Origin: Sorghum bicolor
Taxonomy: Eukaryota > Streptophyta > Magnoliopsida > Poales > Poaceae
Direction of reading: 5' to 3'
NCBI RefSeq assembly: GCF_000003195.3
Contig: NC_012875.2
Span: 18,608,398-18,672,397 of the forward strand
Length of the DNA: 64,000 nucleotides
Part shown: piece by piece, positions 1 through 9,610 of the stretch
How the letters are laid out: every line of letters begins with the position of its first letter
Numbering within the stretch: position 1 is the stretch's first letter
Translations under genes and position numbers: made by a program
Notes under the pieces: generated by a model
The model's database searches: none
Seen by the model: only the letters and a program-made list of their open reading frames with translations
Told to the model about the DNA's origin: nothing

Positions 1-2018
1 GTGCCTCAACAATCCCAAGAGGCCGAAACATATCAACAACCACCATCACCAATGCATGCTCCAGCATCCCCGTACATTTATGAGCCACCACCATCCTCCC
101 CAATACATGAGATGGCATTCTTGCAGAATGAGCCCGAGGTGCCAGCCAAGGAGAACATGCCTGAGCAGCAGACTCCGCCATCCAAGGAGAACAAGCAAAC
201 TCCCCCACCACCTCCAAAGGAGAAGGAGGATGAGCAAACTCCCCCACCACCTCCAAAGCAGAAGGAAGATGACCAAACTCCCCCAGCAGCACCGGCGTCA
301 AAGAAGGTGAAGAAATTTCCAATTCCAAAATTGATTTCTCCCTTTGAGCCAAAAAAGGGGAAAGCAGCAGGCACAGCTCTCTTTCTTAAAGGACTTGGAA
401 AGCAGCGGACAGCACGGCTTATTGAGCTCGAACCGTCACAGAAAAAGGAAGCCACCGCCCAGTCAATAGAAGCCATGCCCCCATCAAAGGAAGCCCCAAG
501 TGGCGATGTACATGTCAAACAGCCATCAAGTCAACCATTGACCCTAACGGATATCAGAAAGCCAACGATTGATGATTATGTCAATGTCCCCAGTGACTAT
601 GTGCCTGGAAGGCCTATGCTCCAATGGACGATGCTTGATAAGATTCAATGGCCGATAAAAAGATTTCATAACTGGTACATGAGAGCAGTGCATGCTGGCC
701 TCCATGCAATCAGAGTTGATATACCAGCAGACGTGTTTGCTACTGGTAATGAAAAAAGCAAGGCATTTGTTACCTTTGAGGACATGCACTTGTTATTGAA
801 CTATAGGCGGCTTGACGTCCAACTCATAACAATCTGGTGTCTGTAAGTATCACTCATGCACACACAATTATTATTAATATGTAGTGTGAAACTCTAATAT
901 GTAGATGTTGTCTGTAGTTTGCAAGATCACGAGCAGAGGTCATTATTATCTACCGGATCGATGGTCGGTTATCTGAGCCCTATCAAGTTACAAGAAAATA
1001 TGCACAAATTTGTACTATCAATGGACGATAGAGCAAAGATAGAGAAAGACAAAACACCAGAAGAAGTTGCAGAAGCTATTAAAGAGTTGCAAAGAAAATA
1101 CGAGGATAATTATGCCCTCTATCTTGGTAGATCAATGCTGAGGTATAAGTATAGGGATTTTATATTGGCACCTTACAACTTTAGGTAAGCTTGACTTCAT
1201 ATACGTACTTCAAATAATTATCGTGCAAACAATATACATGTGTCGCTCACTCATTTATTCATGCAGTGACCATTGGATTGTTTTTTATATTTATCCCTTC
1301 GAAGGGAAGGTGCTTGTACTAGATTCTTTACATGTTCCTCCCGAGAAGTATCAACCATTCTTGGTTCAATTAGAAAGGTGAGCCAACATATGAAACCACA
1401 TGCGTACTTATATAAATTAGAGTTTCGAAATAACTTTAGTGATTTATAATCGATATCTACAGGGCATGGCGGTTTTATAAGAGACAAAAGGGACCAGTCG
1501 ATGCCGCACGCTCAGATCCTAGGGTGCCATTGATGATACAACACCACTATCCGGTAAGTTGTCCAAACACATTTCATCATATAAATAATACATAAAGCAT
1601 GGCAAATTTAGAATAATCCGTTGCTCATTATATAGTGCCACAAGCAACCACCTGGATCAGTCTATTGTGGGTACTATGTCTGTGAGTTTATAAGACAGCG
1701 GAGACGTTACGTTAGGGACAAAAATATGGTAAATAATATATATGTATGAAGTTTTTTCATTAAAGTTGCAAAATTATATATTGAACATGTGTCAATCATG
1801 CTTTTAAACTTTGTTTGCAGCCAAAAAAGCAACGAAAGGACGTGCCCTTTACACCAAAGACGCTGGAAGATATAGTAGCAGACTTGTGTGGTTTCATAAT
1901 GAGAGAAATAATTCCAAGTGACGGTGCATATTTTGATCATGAGGGCGATTTAGCAAGTGATAAATTTAGAGTGCTGACAGACATAGCAGGTCTAAATCTG
2001 AAGCGAAATGACATGTAA
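1..2018 (+). CDS. Transposon-borne Ulp1-like (C48) cysteine protease, 5' end cut by window edge
   Basis: This is a multi-exon gene. Exons inferred from GT/AG borders are 1-842, 918-1184, 1267-1377, 1463-1553, 1636-1728 and 1821-2018, and the phases join without a stop. The N-terminal part is low complexity, with Pro/Lys/Glu repeats (about residues 15-100). The C-terminal part has the C48 layout: His followed by Trp in exon 3 (DHWIVFY), Asp in VLVLDS, then a Gln in KQPPGS before the nucleophile Cys in [10 protein letters not shown] (exon 5). Known C48 enzymes remove SUMO or ubiquitin-like modifiers. Plant CACTA and MULE elements often carry such ORFs, and their role in transposition is not established. 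Stop TAA at 2016-2018. The domain call is firm, activity is unknown, and the true start is outside the window. Confidence 0.78.
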
Positions 2019-2261
2019 ACACTGTATGGTTGTGCGGATAACATGCATTAATTGATGTGTATATATGTAATTTTATGGTTGATGTTTGATTTCATGTTTA
2101 CAATTCTATAATATATATATGTGGTGTATATGTACGATGTGTGTGTGAGTGTGTGTGTGTGTATATATATATATACATATATATGGTGTTTAGCACTGTG
2201 TTTGGTGGGAAAAATTAAAATTTGAAATATATATATAAAAAATTATTTACATAGGCAGTGT
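2019..2261. other. AT-rich 3' flank of the CACTA gene
   Basis: No ORF is supported. The stretch holds TA/TG simple repeats (about 2110-2185) between the protease stop codon and the subterminal repeats. It probably includes the 3' UTR. Confidence 0.5.
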
Positions 2262-2509
2262 AGTGTGAGCCGCCTGTGTAAATTACATTTATACAGGCGG
2301 CTCACATTGTCAGCCGCTTGTGTAAAAGTTCATTTACACAGGCGGCTGGCTAGGTGCGCCGCCTGTGAAAACCATATTTTCACAGGCGGCTCACACAGCA
2401 CCGCCTGTACTGTGGTCCATTTTGTACTGACCCCTGGTACAGGCGATGTGCTCGGCCGCCTGTGAAGATGCCTTTAGCGCCGCCTGTAAAAATATTTTCC
2501 GTAGTAGTG
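2262..2509. repeat. CACTA subterminal repeats and terminal inverted repeat
   Basis: At least eight copies of a GCCGCCTGTG(T/A)A unit occur in both orientations, arranged as hairpin pairs with short AT-rich loops. An example is the pair around 2270-2305. The array ends with the 9-bp GTAGTAGTG terminus. In characterised CACTA elements such subterminal repeats bind the element-encoded accessory protein. Confidence 0.85.
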
Positions 2510-2584
2510 AAGGTGAGTGTGGTAAAAAAAGAAAGGAAAAAGGATACACGGACGACTTGGTTCGAAACTAGCACAGCTACCGTT

Positions 2585-2601
2585 CCCCGGCAACGGCGCC
2601 A
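2585..2601 (-). other. Primer-binding site, tRNA-Asp type
   Basis: The minus-strand sequence TGGCGCCGTTGCCGGGG is complementary to the 3' end of plant tRNA-Asp, the usual primer of Athila-type gypsy elements. It starts 7 bp inside the LTR border. Confidence 0.85.
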
Positions 2602-2608
2602 GAGAGCT

Positions 2609-3865
2609 TGTTGGGTATTTTAAACGCAAACAGAAAAATCCGTAAGCGCACGGATACCGATGTAGCCTTCACCCGGGAGTATTCCAGAGTATCGATTTTC
2701 CACAGGGAACGTGAGTGTACTAATTAAGATCCAAGATCGCCCAAGGATAACTATATAATTATTTTTGGTGGGAAGAGAGGAAGTTTCCTGAGAGTTCTCT
2801 AGTTGATCTAAGAATCAAGAATTACTTCAAGATTATCTATTTCGGGACATCAGAGCACTAACCACAGAAAGAGATGAGAAGGGGGCTAGGAAGGTCTGAC
2901 TACGGTCCTACAAACACCGATCCGAACGAGGTGGAATACGTCGACCGTTAGGGCTGTCACTACCCTAAGGCTACCACAACAATCCGCAGGATTGGGTGCA
3001 ATTCCAGGTAATTGCAAGACTAAACACCACGTCTAATCTATTAATTACTACTCTAATGTTGCAAAGATTAGAGCACTTGATGCAAGCGGGAATCCAATAA
3101 ATAACTTGAATGTAAATAAAAGTAATTAAAGAACTCAGGATTATGAATTGAAGAACCTGGACAGCGATGAAGAACGAACCAGTTGCTGCAAAAGTACAAT
3201 GTTGAGGAAGATCCGACAGATCCGGCTCCTCCTCCGCTCTCCTCTTCTCTCTCCCTATTTTCTAGATTACAACTAGAACTAACTAGAACTAGAACTAGAG
3301 GAACTATAACTAGAACTAGATGAGCTAGAACTAGATCTAGATGAACTAGAGGTAGAACTAGAAGAACTAGAGGGATCCTCTCTACTTGGATGAAGAATTG
3401 AAACCCTAACTTTGATTCTGTAGAAGAGGTATGATCTCTAGGGGCCAGGGGATCTGGTTTTATAGTCCCTTCAAGTGAATATGGGCCGTTGGACCAAACC
3501 AACATTGATCGCACGGTTTTCCTTGATCCTTTAGGTCGGTGGAGCATAATCCGCGAAACATGTCCTGATTGGGCACTGTAGCTGGGCGGGCGCCCTGCCT
3601 CCGAGCCTGATTTCCTTCCCGTTCGTTCCCGTTGCTTCTAGAGTCTTCTAGATGATAGAAAATTGTGCGGTACGTTAATATCTCTATGTAAACCCGACGT
3701 GTGGGCCTTTCTTCCGTATTTCCTGATAACCCCCTGCAGAAATAGACAAACACCAAAACTCATGGAATTCTGTCAGATAAAACCCTAAGTCTAGGTGTTA
3801 GTTGCATTTGGATCCTTTTCTATGATTAGTTGATGGTTAAATGTGAGCATTAAGGACCGTCAACA
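2609..3865 (-). repeat. 5' LTR of Athila A (1257 bp)
   Basis: The borders are TGTTG...CAACA. A minus-strand TATA box (TATAAAA) sits at 3458-3464. A CTAG-rich AACTAG minisatellite lies at about 3270-3373. It aligns along its whole length with the LTRs at 12967, 19350 and 53398. Relative to those it lacks one of the two GGGCGGGCGCCC blocks near 3580. Confidence 0.85.
3270..3373. repeat. AACTAG minisatellite in Athila LTR
   Basis: Imperfect tandem units of AACTAG, AACTAGA and GAACTAGAT are rich in CTAG palindromes. Equivalent arrays with different unit counts lie in the sister LTRs at about 13626-13733, 20008-20115 and 54060-54152. Confidence 0.8.
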
Positions 3866-4460
3866 ACAACAGCGATGCACCCGGATGTCATGGCCAAGAG
3901 GTGATCACGCGGAACTTGAGAACGCGCCGAGCTTAAGTCGACGAATTCCTAAGAACTCGTAGTAAAAAGAAAATATGACGAAGTCGTCGAAAAAGTTGAT
4001 GCTGGAAAATGAGTAAAAACTTGTGTTTGATTGATTGATAGATTGTTCATTACAAGGCCCTAGGGTCTACATTTATACCCTGCTCAAAGAGCTACAATCA
4101 GACACGACTAGGACTCAAATTCCAAATTAAACGAAATTCGTATACAAAACGAATTTAAATAACTAAGGAAAACATAAAACTATCCCCTTGTAACCGACCG
4201 GGACACCGCCACAGATCAATCGGCAATCTCCACGCTTTCCTTCAGAGTCATCGGCAGACCTCCTCTTATGGCCATCGGCAACCACTAATACTGATCATCG
4301 GCACGAACACGTCACCACCTCTGGACTTAGTCACATTCAACTGTCTCTTCATCGGCAACCACCCTCATCGGCAACTTCCCTGCAGACTAGTTACCGTTAC
4401 TCCATCTGCCGATCTATACTTCACCAATCTCCGGGTACGTGTCCAAAAACGGTGTCAACA
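3866..4460 (-). mobile_element. Tat/RIRE2-like gypsy LTR fragment
   Basis: The right border GTGTCAACA at 4460 gives a minus-strand start TGTTGACACCGTTTTTGGAC, typical of grass Tat/RIRE2-type LTRs. A minus-strand TATA box (GGGTATAAAT) lies at 4071-4080. CATCGGCA motifs recur at 4208-4385. The LTR is cut on the left by Athila A. No coding sequence is seen. It could be a 5' LTR or a solo LTR. Its insertion splits the zinc knuckle of T1 gag. Confidence 0.65.
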
Positions 4461-5424
4461 CCCGGCTCACCACAGCTGTAGCATTTATTATCATTGTTAG
4501 CATTTGGTGCTTTTGGTGCACAATTCATTGGTGGAGCATTGGGAACATTTGTCTTTACTGGAGCATTATATTGACTGGCTACTGACGTTGGTTAGGAGCT
4601 CTGTACTACTGCTGCTGGTGTGCACGTTGTGGTTGTTGATTACGATTGATCAGACTCGACTGACCCTGATAACGTTGCTGTTGATAAGGTTGCTGGGAAT
4701 TGGTATGGGTACGTGTGTTGTTTCCTGACTGTTGTCCTTGGAACTTCCTTTTCTTATCTTCCATCTGACGACGTTTGTTTTCAATCACCAAGGCCTTGTC
4801 TACCAGATACTGAAAACATGCAAAAGTGTGGGATAGCAGTTGATACTGGAGCCCATCATTCAAACCTTCCATGAATAGTTCTTGCCTCTTCTCATCATTT
4901 TCCACTTCAATGGGAGCATATCGTGACAATTGTATGAACTTGTCACGATATTCTGCAACAGACATACCTCCTTGCTCGAGGGAGAGAAATTCCTTCTTTT
5001 CAGTTTCATTAGCCCAGCAGGGACATGATGAGAGCGGAAAGCATTACGGAACTCCATCCAGGTTATCGGGTCAGCATCTGTACGGCCAAAACGGAATGAA
5101 TCCCACCAATCAAGGGCAGCCCGCTGCATACAACACTTTCTCTCTGTCATTACACTGTGGTTGTCTTTCAATAGCACGAAGCCAGTCATCAGCTTCGAGA
5201 GGGTCGGTGGAGTGTTTGAAAACAGATGGATGTCCCTTCAAGAATTCTCCTCTCTTGTCCCTAACATGAGGAGGTGCATTTCCATTTCCATTTCTGTTGT
5301 TCTGCATATTTTGAGCCAGCTGCAGCAGCAGTTGTGTTTGCATCATCATCAGCTGCTCCATAGTAGGAGGTGGTGGTGGTGGTGGCAAGTCCTCACCCCT
5401 CCTGTTCCTCCTAGTGTTCGCCAT
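4461..5424 (-). pseudogene. gag: T1 gag (nucleocapsid region truncated, frameshifted)
   Basis: The start is the ATG at 5422-5424 (MANTRRNRRGEDLPP), just after a TACAG splice-acceptor-like end. A Pro run and a Met/Gln-rich helix are followed by the gypsy gag core (EADDWLRAIERQ, DWWDSFRFGRTDADP, MSVAEYRDKFIQLSRYAP). The core is spread over three frames, with frameshifts near 5115 and 4985. The Gln-rich linker leads into the first half of a CCHC knuckle (CYSCGEPG) at 4461-4478, where the Tat-like LTR cuts it. Gag would form the particle shell and bind RNA. It is not functional here. Confidence 0.75.
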
Positions 5425-6193
5425 CTGTACCGGATACACAATATGAGTCTCATATGTCTAAGATACTTAATATATATATATATATATTTAGAGACATAAC
5501 ATGCTAGAATTTATATCATCTGATTAGTTACGGGATTACATATGTTGTGAGTACAAGGTAGTATGCATTCTGTATTTTTCTGCTTTCCTCACTAAAACCA
5601 CAGTGAAGTAAAACAAGCATATCTTTCCCTCTTTTTAAAGTCTGACTGCGAACGTTAACTTTCTGGAAAGCTTGGAAATTTTCCTACAACTTTCATTCAG
5701 ATCACTTTCTCAAATTCTGGCGTTTACATAGGTGAAAACAAATGACAACTTTTACTGTTCTGGAATTTCTGACTGCGCAGAGAGGTCACCTTGTAATAAT
5801 TTTATTTCTCAAACGTTCACAGATATTGAGGTGGTTCCAGGGCCGATTGAAAGATATAGAAGTCTATTTTATTCCATAAATGTTTTGTATTTTTAGACCG
5901 TCCAGAACTCGGGATATACAAATATTAAGGCAGACTGCTCAGAGGGAAAAACATGGGTGGACAGCAAGATATAAGTAAACCCAACTATTTATTCATATTA
6001 TCCTTAGACCTTAGCCCTAATCTAAATGACTGCGGGCATGCCCACAATCATTAAAATCATGACAAAAATCCTACTCACCCATTAAGAATTATTACAAACA
6101 TGCATTCACGTAATAGCAATTGTTCAATCAGTAGAAAATAAAAACACACTCTCACATCTCTATGCGTACTTATTACAAGTGGGGAAAATCCTC
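5425..6193 (-). other. Spacer between T1 ORF0 and gag
   Basis: No ORF is supported. It is AT-rich with a short TA run at 5470-5488. It ends on the minus strand in GGTACAG just before the gag ATG, which resembles a 3' splice site. It may therefore be an intron allowing gag expression from a spliced RNA. Confidence 0.4.
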
Positions 6194-7168
6194 CTAAGGG
6201 TCAAGGTTGGTGCCGGTGTTGGGGTCCTCTTGGTTTCTTGGGGGTGACTCTGCGAGGATGAGTGGTACTTCTTCAACATGACTCCCCTGCTGTTGCTTCA
6301 ACATGGCGTTCTCAACAGCCAACTCAAGGTAGGCCTTCCTCAGGGCATCTAGCTCATCTGAGACTTGATCTAAGTCAGTGTTGGTTTGAGCCAAGCATGC
6401 CAAGGTGGGTCGGATCCTAGGGTTCCCTACCCCAAGTGGTGCAGCGATGTTGTAGGATGTCTGACCACTCCGCCGGCGTGGTAGATAGCGATCTTCTTCC
6501 CATGCAATATCAGCAAAGTGGCGGTCGCGGTTTACCACTAAGGCCTGCCGGGCAGCGTCCCGGATAGCTGCTGCGCGGGTAGTCCTGGCGGTGATCGCAC
6601 GGTGGATGTAGCACACCCGACTTCCTTCTCGGATGTAAGCTTCAGTCTCCCAAAAACCGATGTAGTCGGGGTGGGTCCAATGCTCGGTGCGGTACTGTAC
6701 GGTACACCGGGTGTGATAACGACGTGCGAGAGTAAGGAGCTTCGGGTGGTAATAGGCGTCACCATGCAAGTCAAAATGGATCACCACTGTCCATCCCTTT
6801 GCCAGAAGTGCGGTATGGTGATCACGGCTATCTCCATCACCATCACCATCATCACCACCACTGCCATGGTCGTTCGAGTCAGAGCTGTCGGAACTATCTA
6901 CATCATCTAGATCACCAGCACCCTCTTGTTCATCTTGCTCCATGGGCTCCTCTTCGGTGTCCTCATCTTCAACAGGTTCCTCTATCATGGCTTCCTCCTC
7001 AGCATCCTCATCCATGGGTACATCCATGGTTTGTTCCTCTTGTAGCTCCTCCTCAATGTCTCTCAGTGCCTCAACCAGATGCGGGGGAACACGCTTGCCT
7101 AGAATGAACCTTGTCCTCTTGTTGGGCATGATGACACGTTTGCGAGCTGTCCACTTGGTACGGGCCAT
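6194..7168 (-). CDS. T1 ORF0, histone H3 tail-like N-terminus, acidic and coiled-coil protein
   Basis: An open frame of 324 codons lies upstream of gag. The start at 7168 is chosen because the ATG is directly preceded on the minus strand by TTTTCTTATAG, a good 3' splice site. Residues 1-10 (MARTKWTARK) match the histone H3 start except W for Q. Next come a basic patch, a strongly acidic block (about 45-110, Glu/Asp/Met-rich then Asp/Ser-rich), a globular middle (about 120-240) and a C-terminal helix with heptad-like Leu/Val (about 250-290). Grass Tekay-group elements are known to carry an ORF of unknown function here. The frame is intact although neighbouring gag is broken. Function unknown. 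Confidence 0.65.
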   Translation of the reverse strand: MARTKWTARKRVIMPNKRTRFILGKRVPPHLVEALRDIEEELQEEQTMDVPMDEDAEEEAMIEEPVEDEDTEEEPMEQDEQEGAGDLDDVDSSDSSDSNDHGSGGDDGDGDGDSRDHHTALLAKGWTVVIHFDLHGDAYYHPKLLTLARRYHTRCTVQYRTEHWTHPDYIGFWETEAYIREGSRVCYIHRAITARTTRAAAIRDAARQALVVNRDRHFADIAWEEDRYLPRRRSGQTSYNIAAPLGVGNPRIRPTLACLAQTNTDLDQVSDELDALRKAYLELAVENAMLKQQQGSHVEEVPLILAESPPRNQEDPNTGTNLDP

Positions 7169-7328
7169 CTATAAGAAAATATATGAGGATTAGAACAAAA
7201 AAATTTTCTTAATAGATATTAGGCAGATTATAAGCAATAATTTTATAGAAAATAATTAATAAAATAAGTGCTCAAGACCCTAAGAACGTCCATTTCTAAC
7301 TAGGCTGATCGTCCTATAGTCAGGCTAA
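7169..7328 (-). other. T1 5' leader
   Basis: A short AT-rich non-coding stretch lies between the primer site and ORF0. It ends in a polypyrimidine/TATAG acceptor-like sequence next to the ORF0 start. Confidence 0.5.
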
Positions 7329-7340
7329 GCTTTGATACCA
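7329..7340 (-). other. T1 primer-binding site, initiator tRNA-Met type
   Basis: Minus-strand TGGTATCAAAGC lies 3 bp inside the LTR border at 7344. It differs at one base from the usual TGGTATCAGAGC. Confidence 0.75.
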
Positions 7341-7343
7341 ATT

Positions 7344-7596
7344 TGTCGAACCCAGTTTTGATAACAAAACCAAGTACGCAAATATGTGCGCCCAGGATGT
7401 CCAAACACACATATTATCACAAATTGTAAATATATCAATGTAAAGTACTTTATTACATCGCATATTCAACTTAAACATCTCACATAGTCTTGCTCATTGG
7501 CAACATTATTACATAAAGCGGAAAGCTAAGCCCTTGCTGCCACAAGGACACCAACTGGTGAACACCAGAATTCTAGAAGTCCTGGACATCTCCAGG
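7344..7596 (-). repeat. T1 5' LTR, inner piece
   Basis: It starts with TGTCGAACCC and is interrupted at 7596 by the Sirevirus. The LTR resumes at 28431 after the CCAGG duplication. Together the pieces make about 3.2 kb with TGTCG...TTACA borders. Confidence 0.75.
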
Positions 7597-9145
7597 TGAA
7601 AGGATCAAGATGCCCAAGAGGGGGGGTGAATTGGGCTTCTCTAAAAATTTAAGCAACCTATAAGCTCTAATTCAACCCCTTGTGCCTAGTGTGACCTAGA
7701 GAGCTACCGGATAAAAAGTTTTGCAACCTAGTTCCAATCCTATTCTAGCATGGCAATTCTAAGAATGTAAAAGCACAAAGTAAATGCTAGAAAGTAAAGG
7801 AGTAGTGGAAGAAAATGCTCGGCGATGTTTTGCCGAGGTATCGGAAAGTCGCCACTCTCCACTAGTCCTCGTTGGAGCACCCGCGCAAGGGTCTTGCTCC
7901 CCCTTGGTCCGCGCAAGGACCAAGTGCTCTCTACAGGCAGATTCTTCGACACTCCGTCGCGGTGAATCGCCCAAAACTGCTCACAAGCTTGACACGAGCC
8001 ACCCACAAGAACTCCAGGTGGTCTTCGTACCTCCAATCACCACCGAACCGTCTAGGTGATGGCGATCACCAAGAGTAACAAGCAAAGAACTCTCACTTGA
8101 CCCAAACAAGGCTCAAGAGAGTGGTGGATGCACACTTGACTCTTGGAACTCACTAGAGAAGGATTCTCTCAAGAAATCACTCAAACTTCAATCCTCTCTA
8201 GGCTCTTGCAACTCTCTTGCTCCACAACAAGTTTCTATGATGTTCAAATAGGCAAGAGACCTCTCATGGACGAGGTGGAGGAGTATAAATACTATCCACG
8301 AAGTCCAAAGGTCGGCCAACCGTTTTCCACTGAAAACGGGGTCACCGGACGCACATTATGTTGCACCGGACGCACTGCACCGAGCGTCCGGTGCTTCATA
8401 ATGGCTACCTGAACTTCTCTCTGACAGGTCACCGGACGCTAACTCCCAGCGTCCGGTGCACCGTCCGGTGCTCGGGGGAACTTTACAAGCTCCCTGCACA
8501 TGGGACCGGACGCTACCCGGTGCGTCCGGTGCTAGCGTTCGGAGCTCAGGGAAGGCTTGCAACCTCCCTGGGTATGGGACCGGACGCTACCCGGTTCGTC
8601 CGGTGCTAGCGTCCGGTGCCTAACCCTAAGCACCACACTGTTCCAACGACTAAGGACCTCACCGGACGCACTCATAGAGCGTCCGGTGCAGCGTCCGGTG
8701 CCCCTTTGGGCACCCAAACTTCGTCGAAACGCGATCGCTCCAAAACGAAGTTGGTTCCTCTCGATCTAAGGACTATCTCTGAGCTACCTAGTGCTAGGTT
8801 TACCAAATGTGCACCACACCTAAACCTAAAGCCTTGCCTAAGTCAAGCTACTAGATCAAAGCACCTCTTAATAGTACGGTCAAAGGAAAACAAAGTCCTA
8901 AACTATTCTAAGTGCCCTTCTTCATCATATGGCACTTAGACCTTGTCTAGTCTTGACGATGTCCATCCATCCTTTGAAAACCGAAAACGATTTCCACTAT
9001 TAAGTAGGCATGTTCGTCCCTGTCCATCGAGTACCTATTTACCATGACCTTACCTATGACTTTGCCTCTGCAAAACACACGTTAGTCATAGTAATCAATA
9101 ATGTCATTAATCACCGAAATCACTAGGGGCCTAGATGCTCTTTCA
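7597..9145 (-). repeat. Sirevirus 3' LTR (1549 bp)
   Basis: Borders are TGAAAG...CTTTCA. A TATA-like TATAAATA / TATTTATA element is at 8284-8291. A field of CACCGGACGC and GCGTCCGGTG inverted repeats occupies about 8338-8705. Confidence 0.92.
8338..8705. repeat. CACCGGACGC/GCGTCCGGTG palindrome field, 3' LTR
   Basis: About a dozen copies of the 10-bp unit occur in both orientations and pair into short hairpins. Published work on maize Sireviruses describes comparable CG-rich palindromes in the LTR regulatory zone. The partner LTR has the same field at about 27648-27985, with two short unit deletions. Confidence 0.85.
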
Positions 9146-9160
9146 ATCTCCCCCTTTTTG
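9146..9160 (-). other. Sirevirus polypurine tract
   Basis: Minus-strand CAAAAAGGGGGAGAT abuts the 3' LTR start and would prime plus-strand DNA synthesis. Further AGGGGGAG-type tracts on the same strand lie at about 9546-9555 and 9583-9592, and near 20911. Such tract repetition is typical of Sireviruses. Confidence 0.85.
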
Positions 9161-9610
9161 GTGATTGATGACAATCCTTGAGTATGAAAAGAGTTGAGGT
9201 TTTTAAAGTGACTTGGTTTCAATAAGCATGTTGCAATAAGAACAACGGGATTAGTCATGCTTATATCAACCGAGTCCAATATCCTGCATCCAAATATGTG
9301 AGAGATATATGACAGGATATAAACATAAGGCTCATAAGTACATCGGAGTACAACGCGGAAGCAAAAGGTAATATGAGCCAAAACACATGACATTAAGATA
9401 TCACAATAACCACAAGTCATGTCTCACAACCATAGTATCTCACACAAGTGCAATGCATAAAAGTAAACATGATGCATGATAAAGTAACACACATAAAAAG
9501 TATCTCAAAAGAATAAAACTCCTAAACACTCTCACCCTCTCTAGCTCCCCCTAACTCCTAACTAACTCTCATATGCAATCTCTCCCCCTTTGGCATCAAG
9601 CGCCAAAAAG
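9161..9610 (-). other. Sirevirus 3' untranslated region
   Basis: No coding potential is supported. It contains two extra purine tracts (minus strand) and otherwise simple AT-rich sequence. Confidence 0.6.

Larger units (their letters stand above)
1..2509 (+). mobile_element. CACTA (En/Spm-like) DNA transposon, 3' part
   Basis: The right end is read directly. The last bases, GTAGTAGTG at 2501-2509, are the reverse complement of the CACTACTAC terminus typical of CACTA elements. They are preceded by a dense field of inverted and direct GCCGCCTGTG repeats. The next three bases, AAG (2510-2512), fit the 3-bp target duplication of this superfamily. A paralogous Athila at 19251 has the same flank without the element. 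The left end and any transposase lie outside the window. The element carries a Ulp1-type protease gene. It sits inside the leader of Athila A. Confidence 0.85.
2510..3865 (-). mobile_element. Athila-like gypsy A, 5' LTR plus start of leader (interrupted)
   Basis: On the minus strand this reads 5' LTR (3865 to 2609), primer-binding site (2601-2585), then leader up to the CACTA insertion at 2509. The remainder of the element lies left of the CACTA, outside the window. The LTR begins TGTTGACGG and ends with the complement of TGTTGGG. The leader closely matches Athila B (19251-19349), so A and B belong to one family. The right flank 3866-3870 (ACAAC) would be one copy of the target duplication. 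Confidence 0.85.

Noticed and set aside
8338..8705. CRISPR-like array from regularly recurring 10-bp units
   Set aside because: Units are short, inverted as well as direct, irregularly spaced, and located in a plant retrotransposon LTR.
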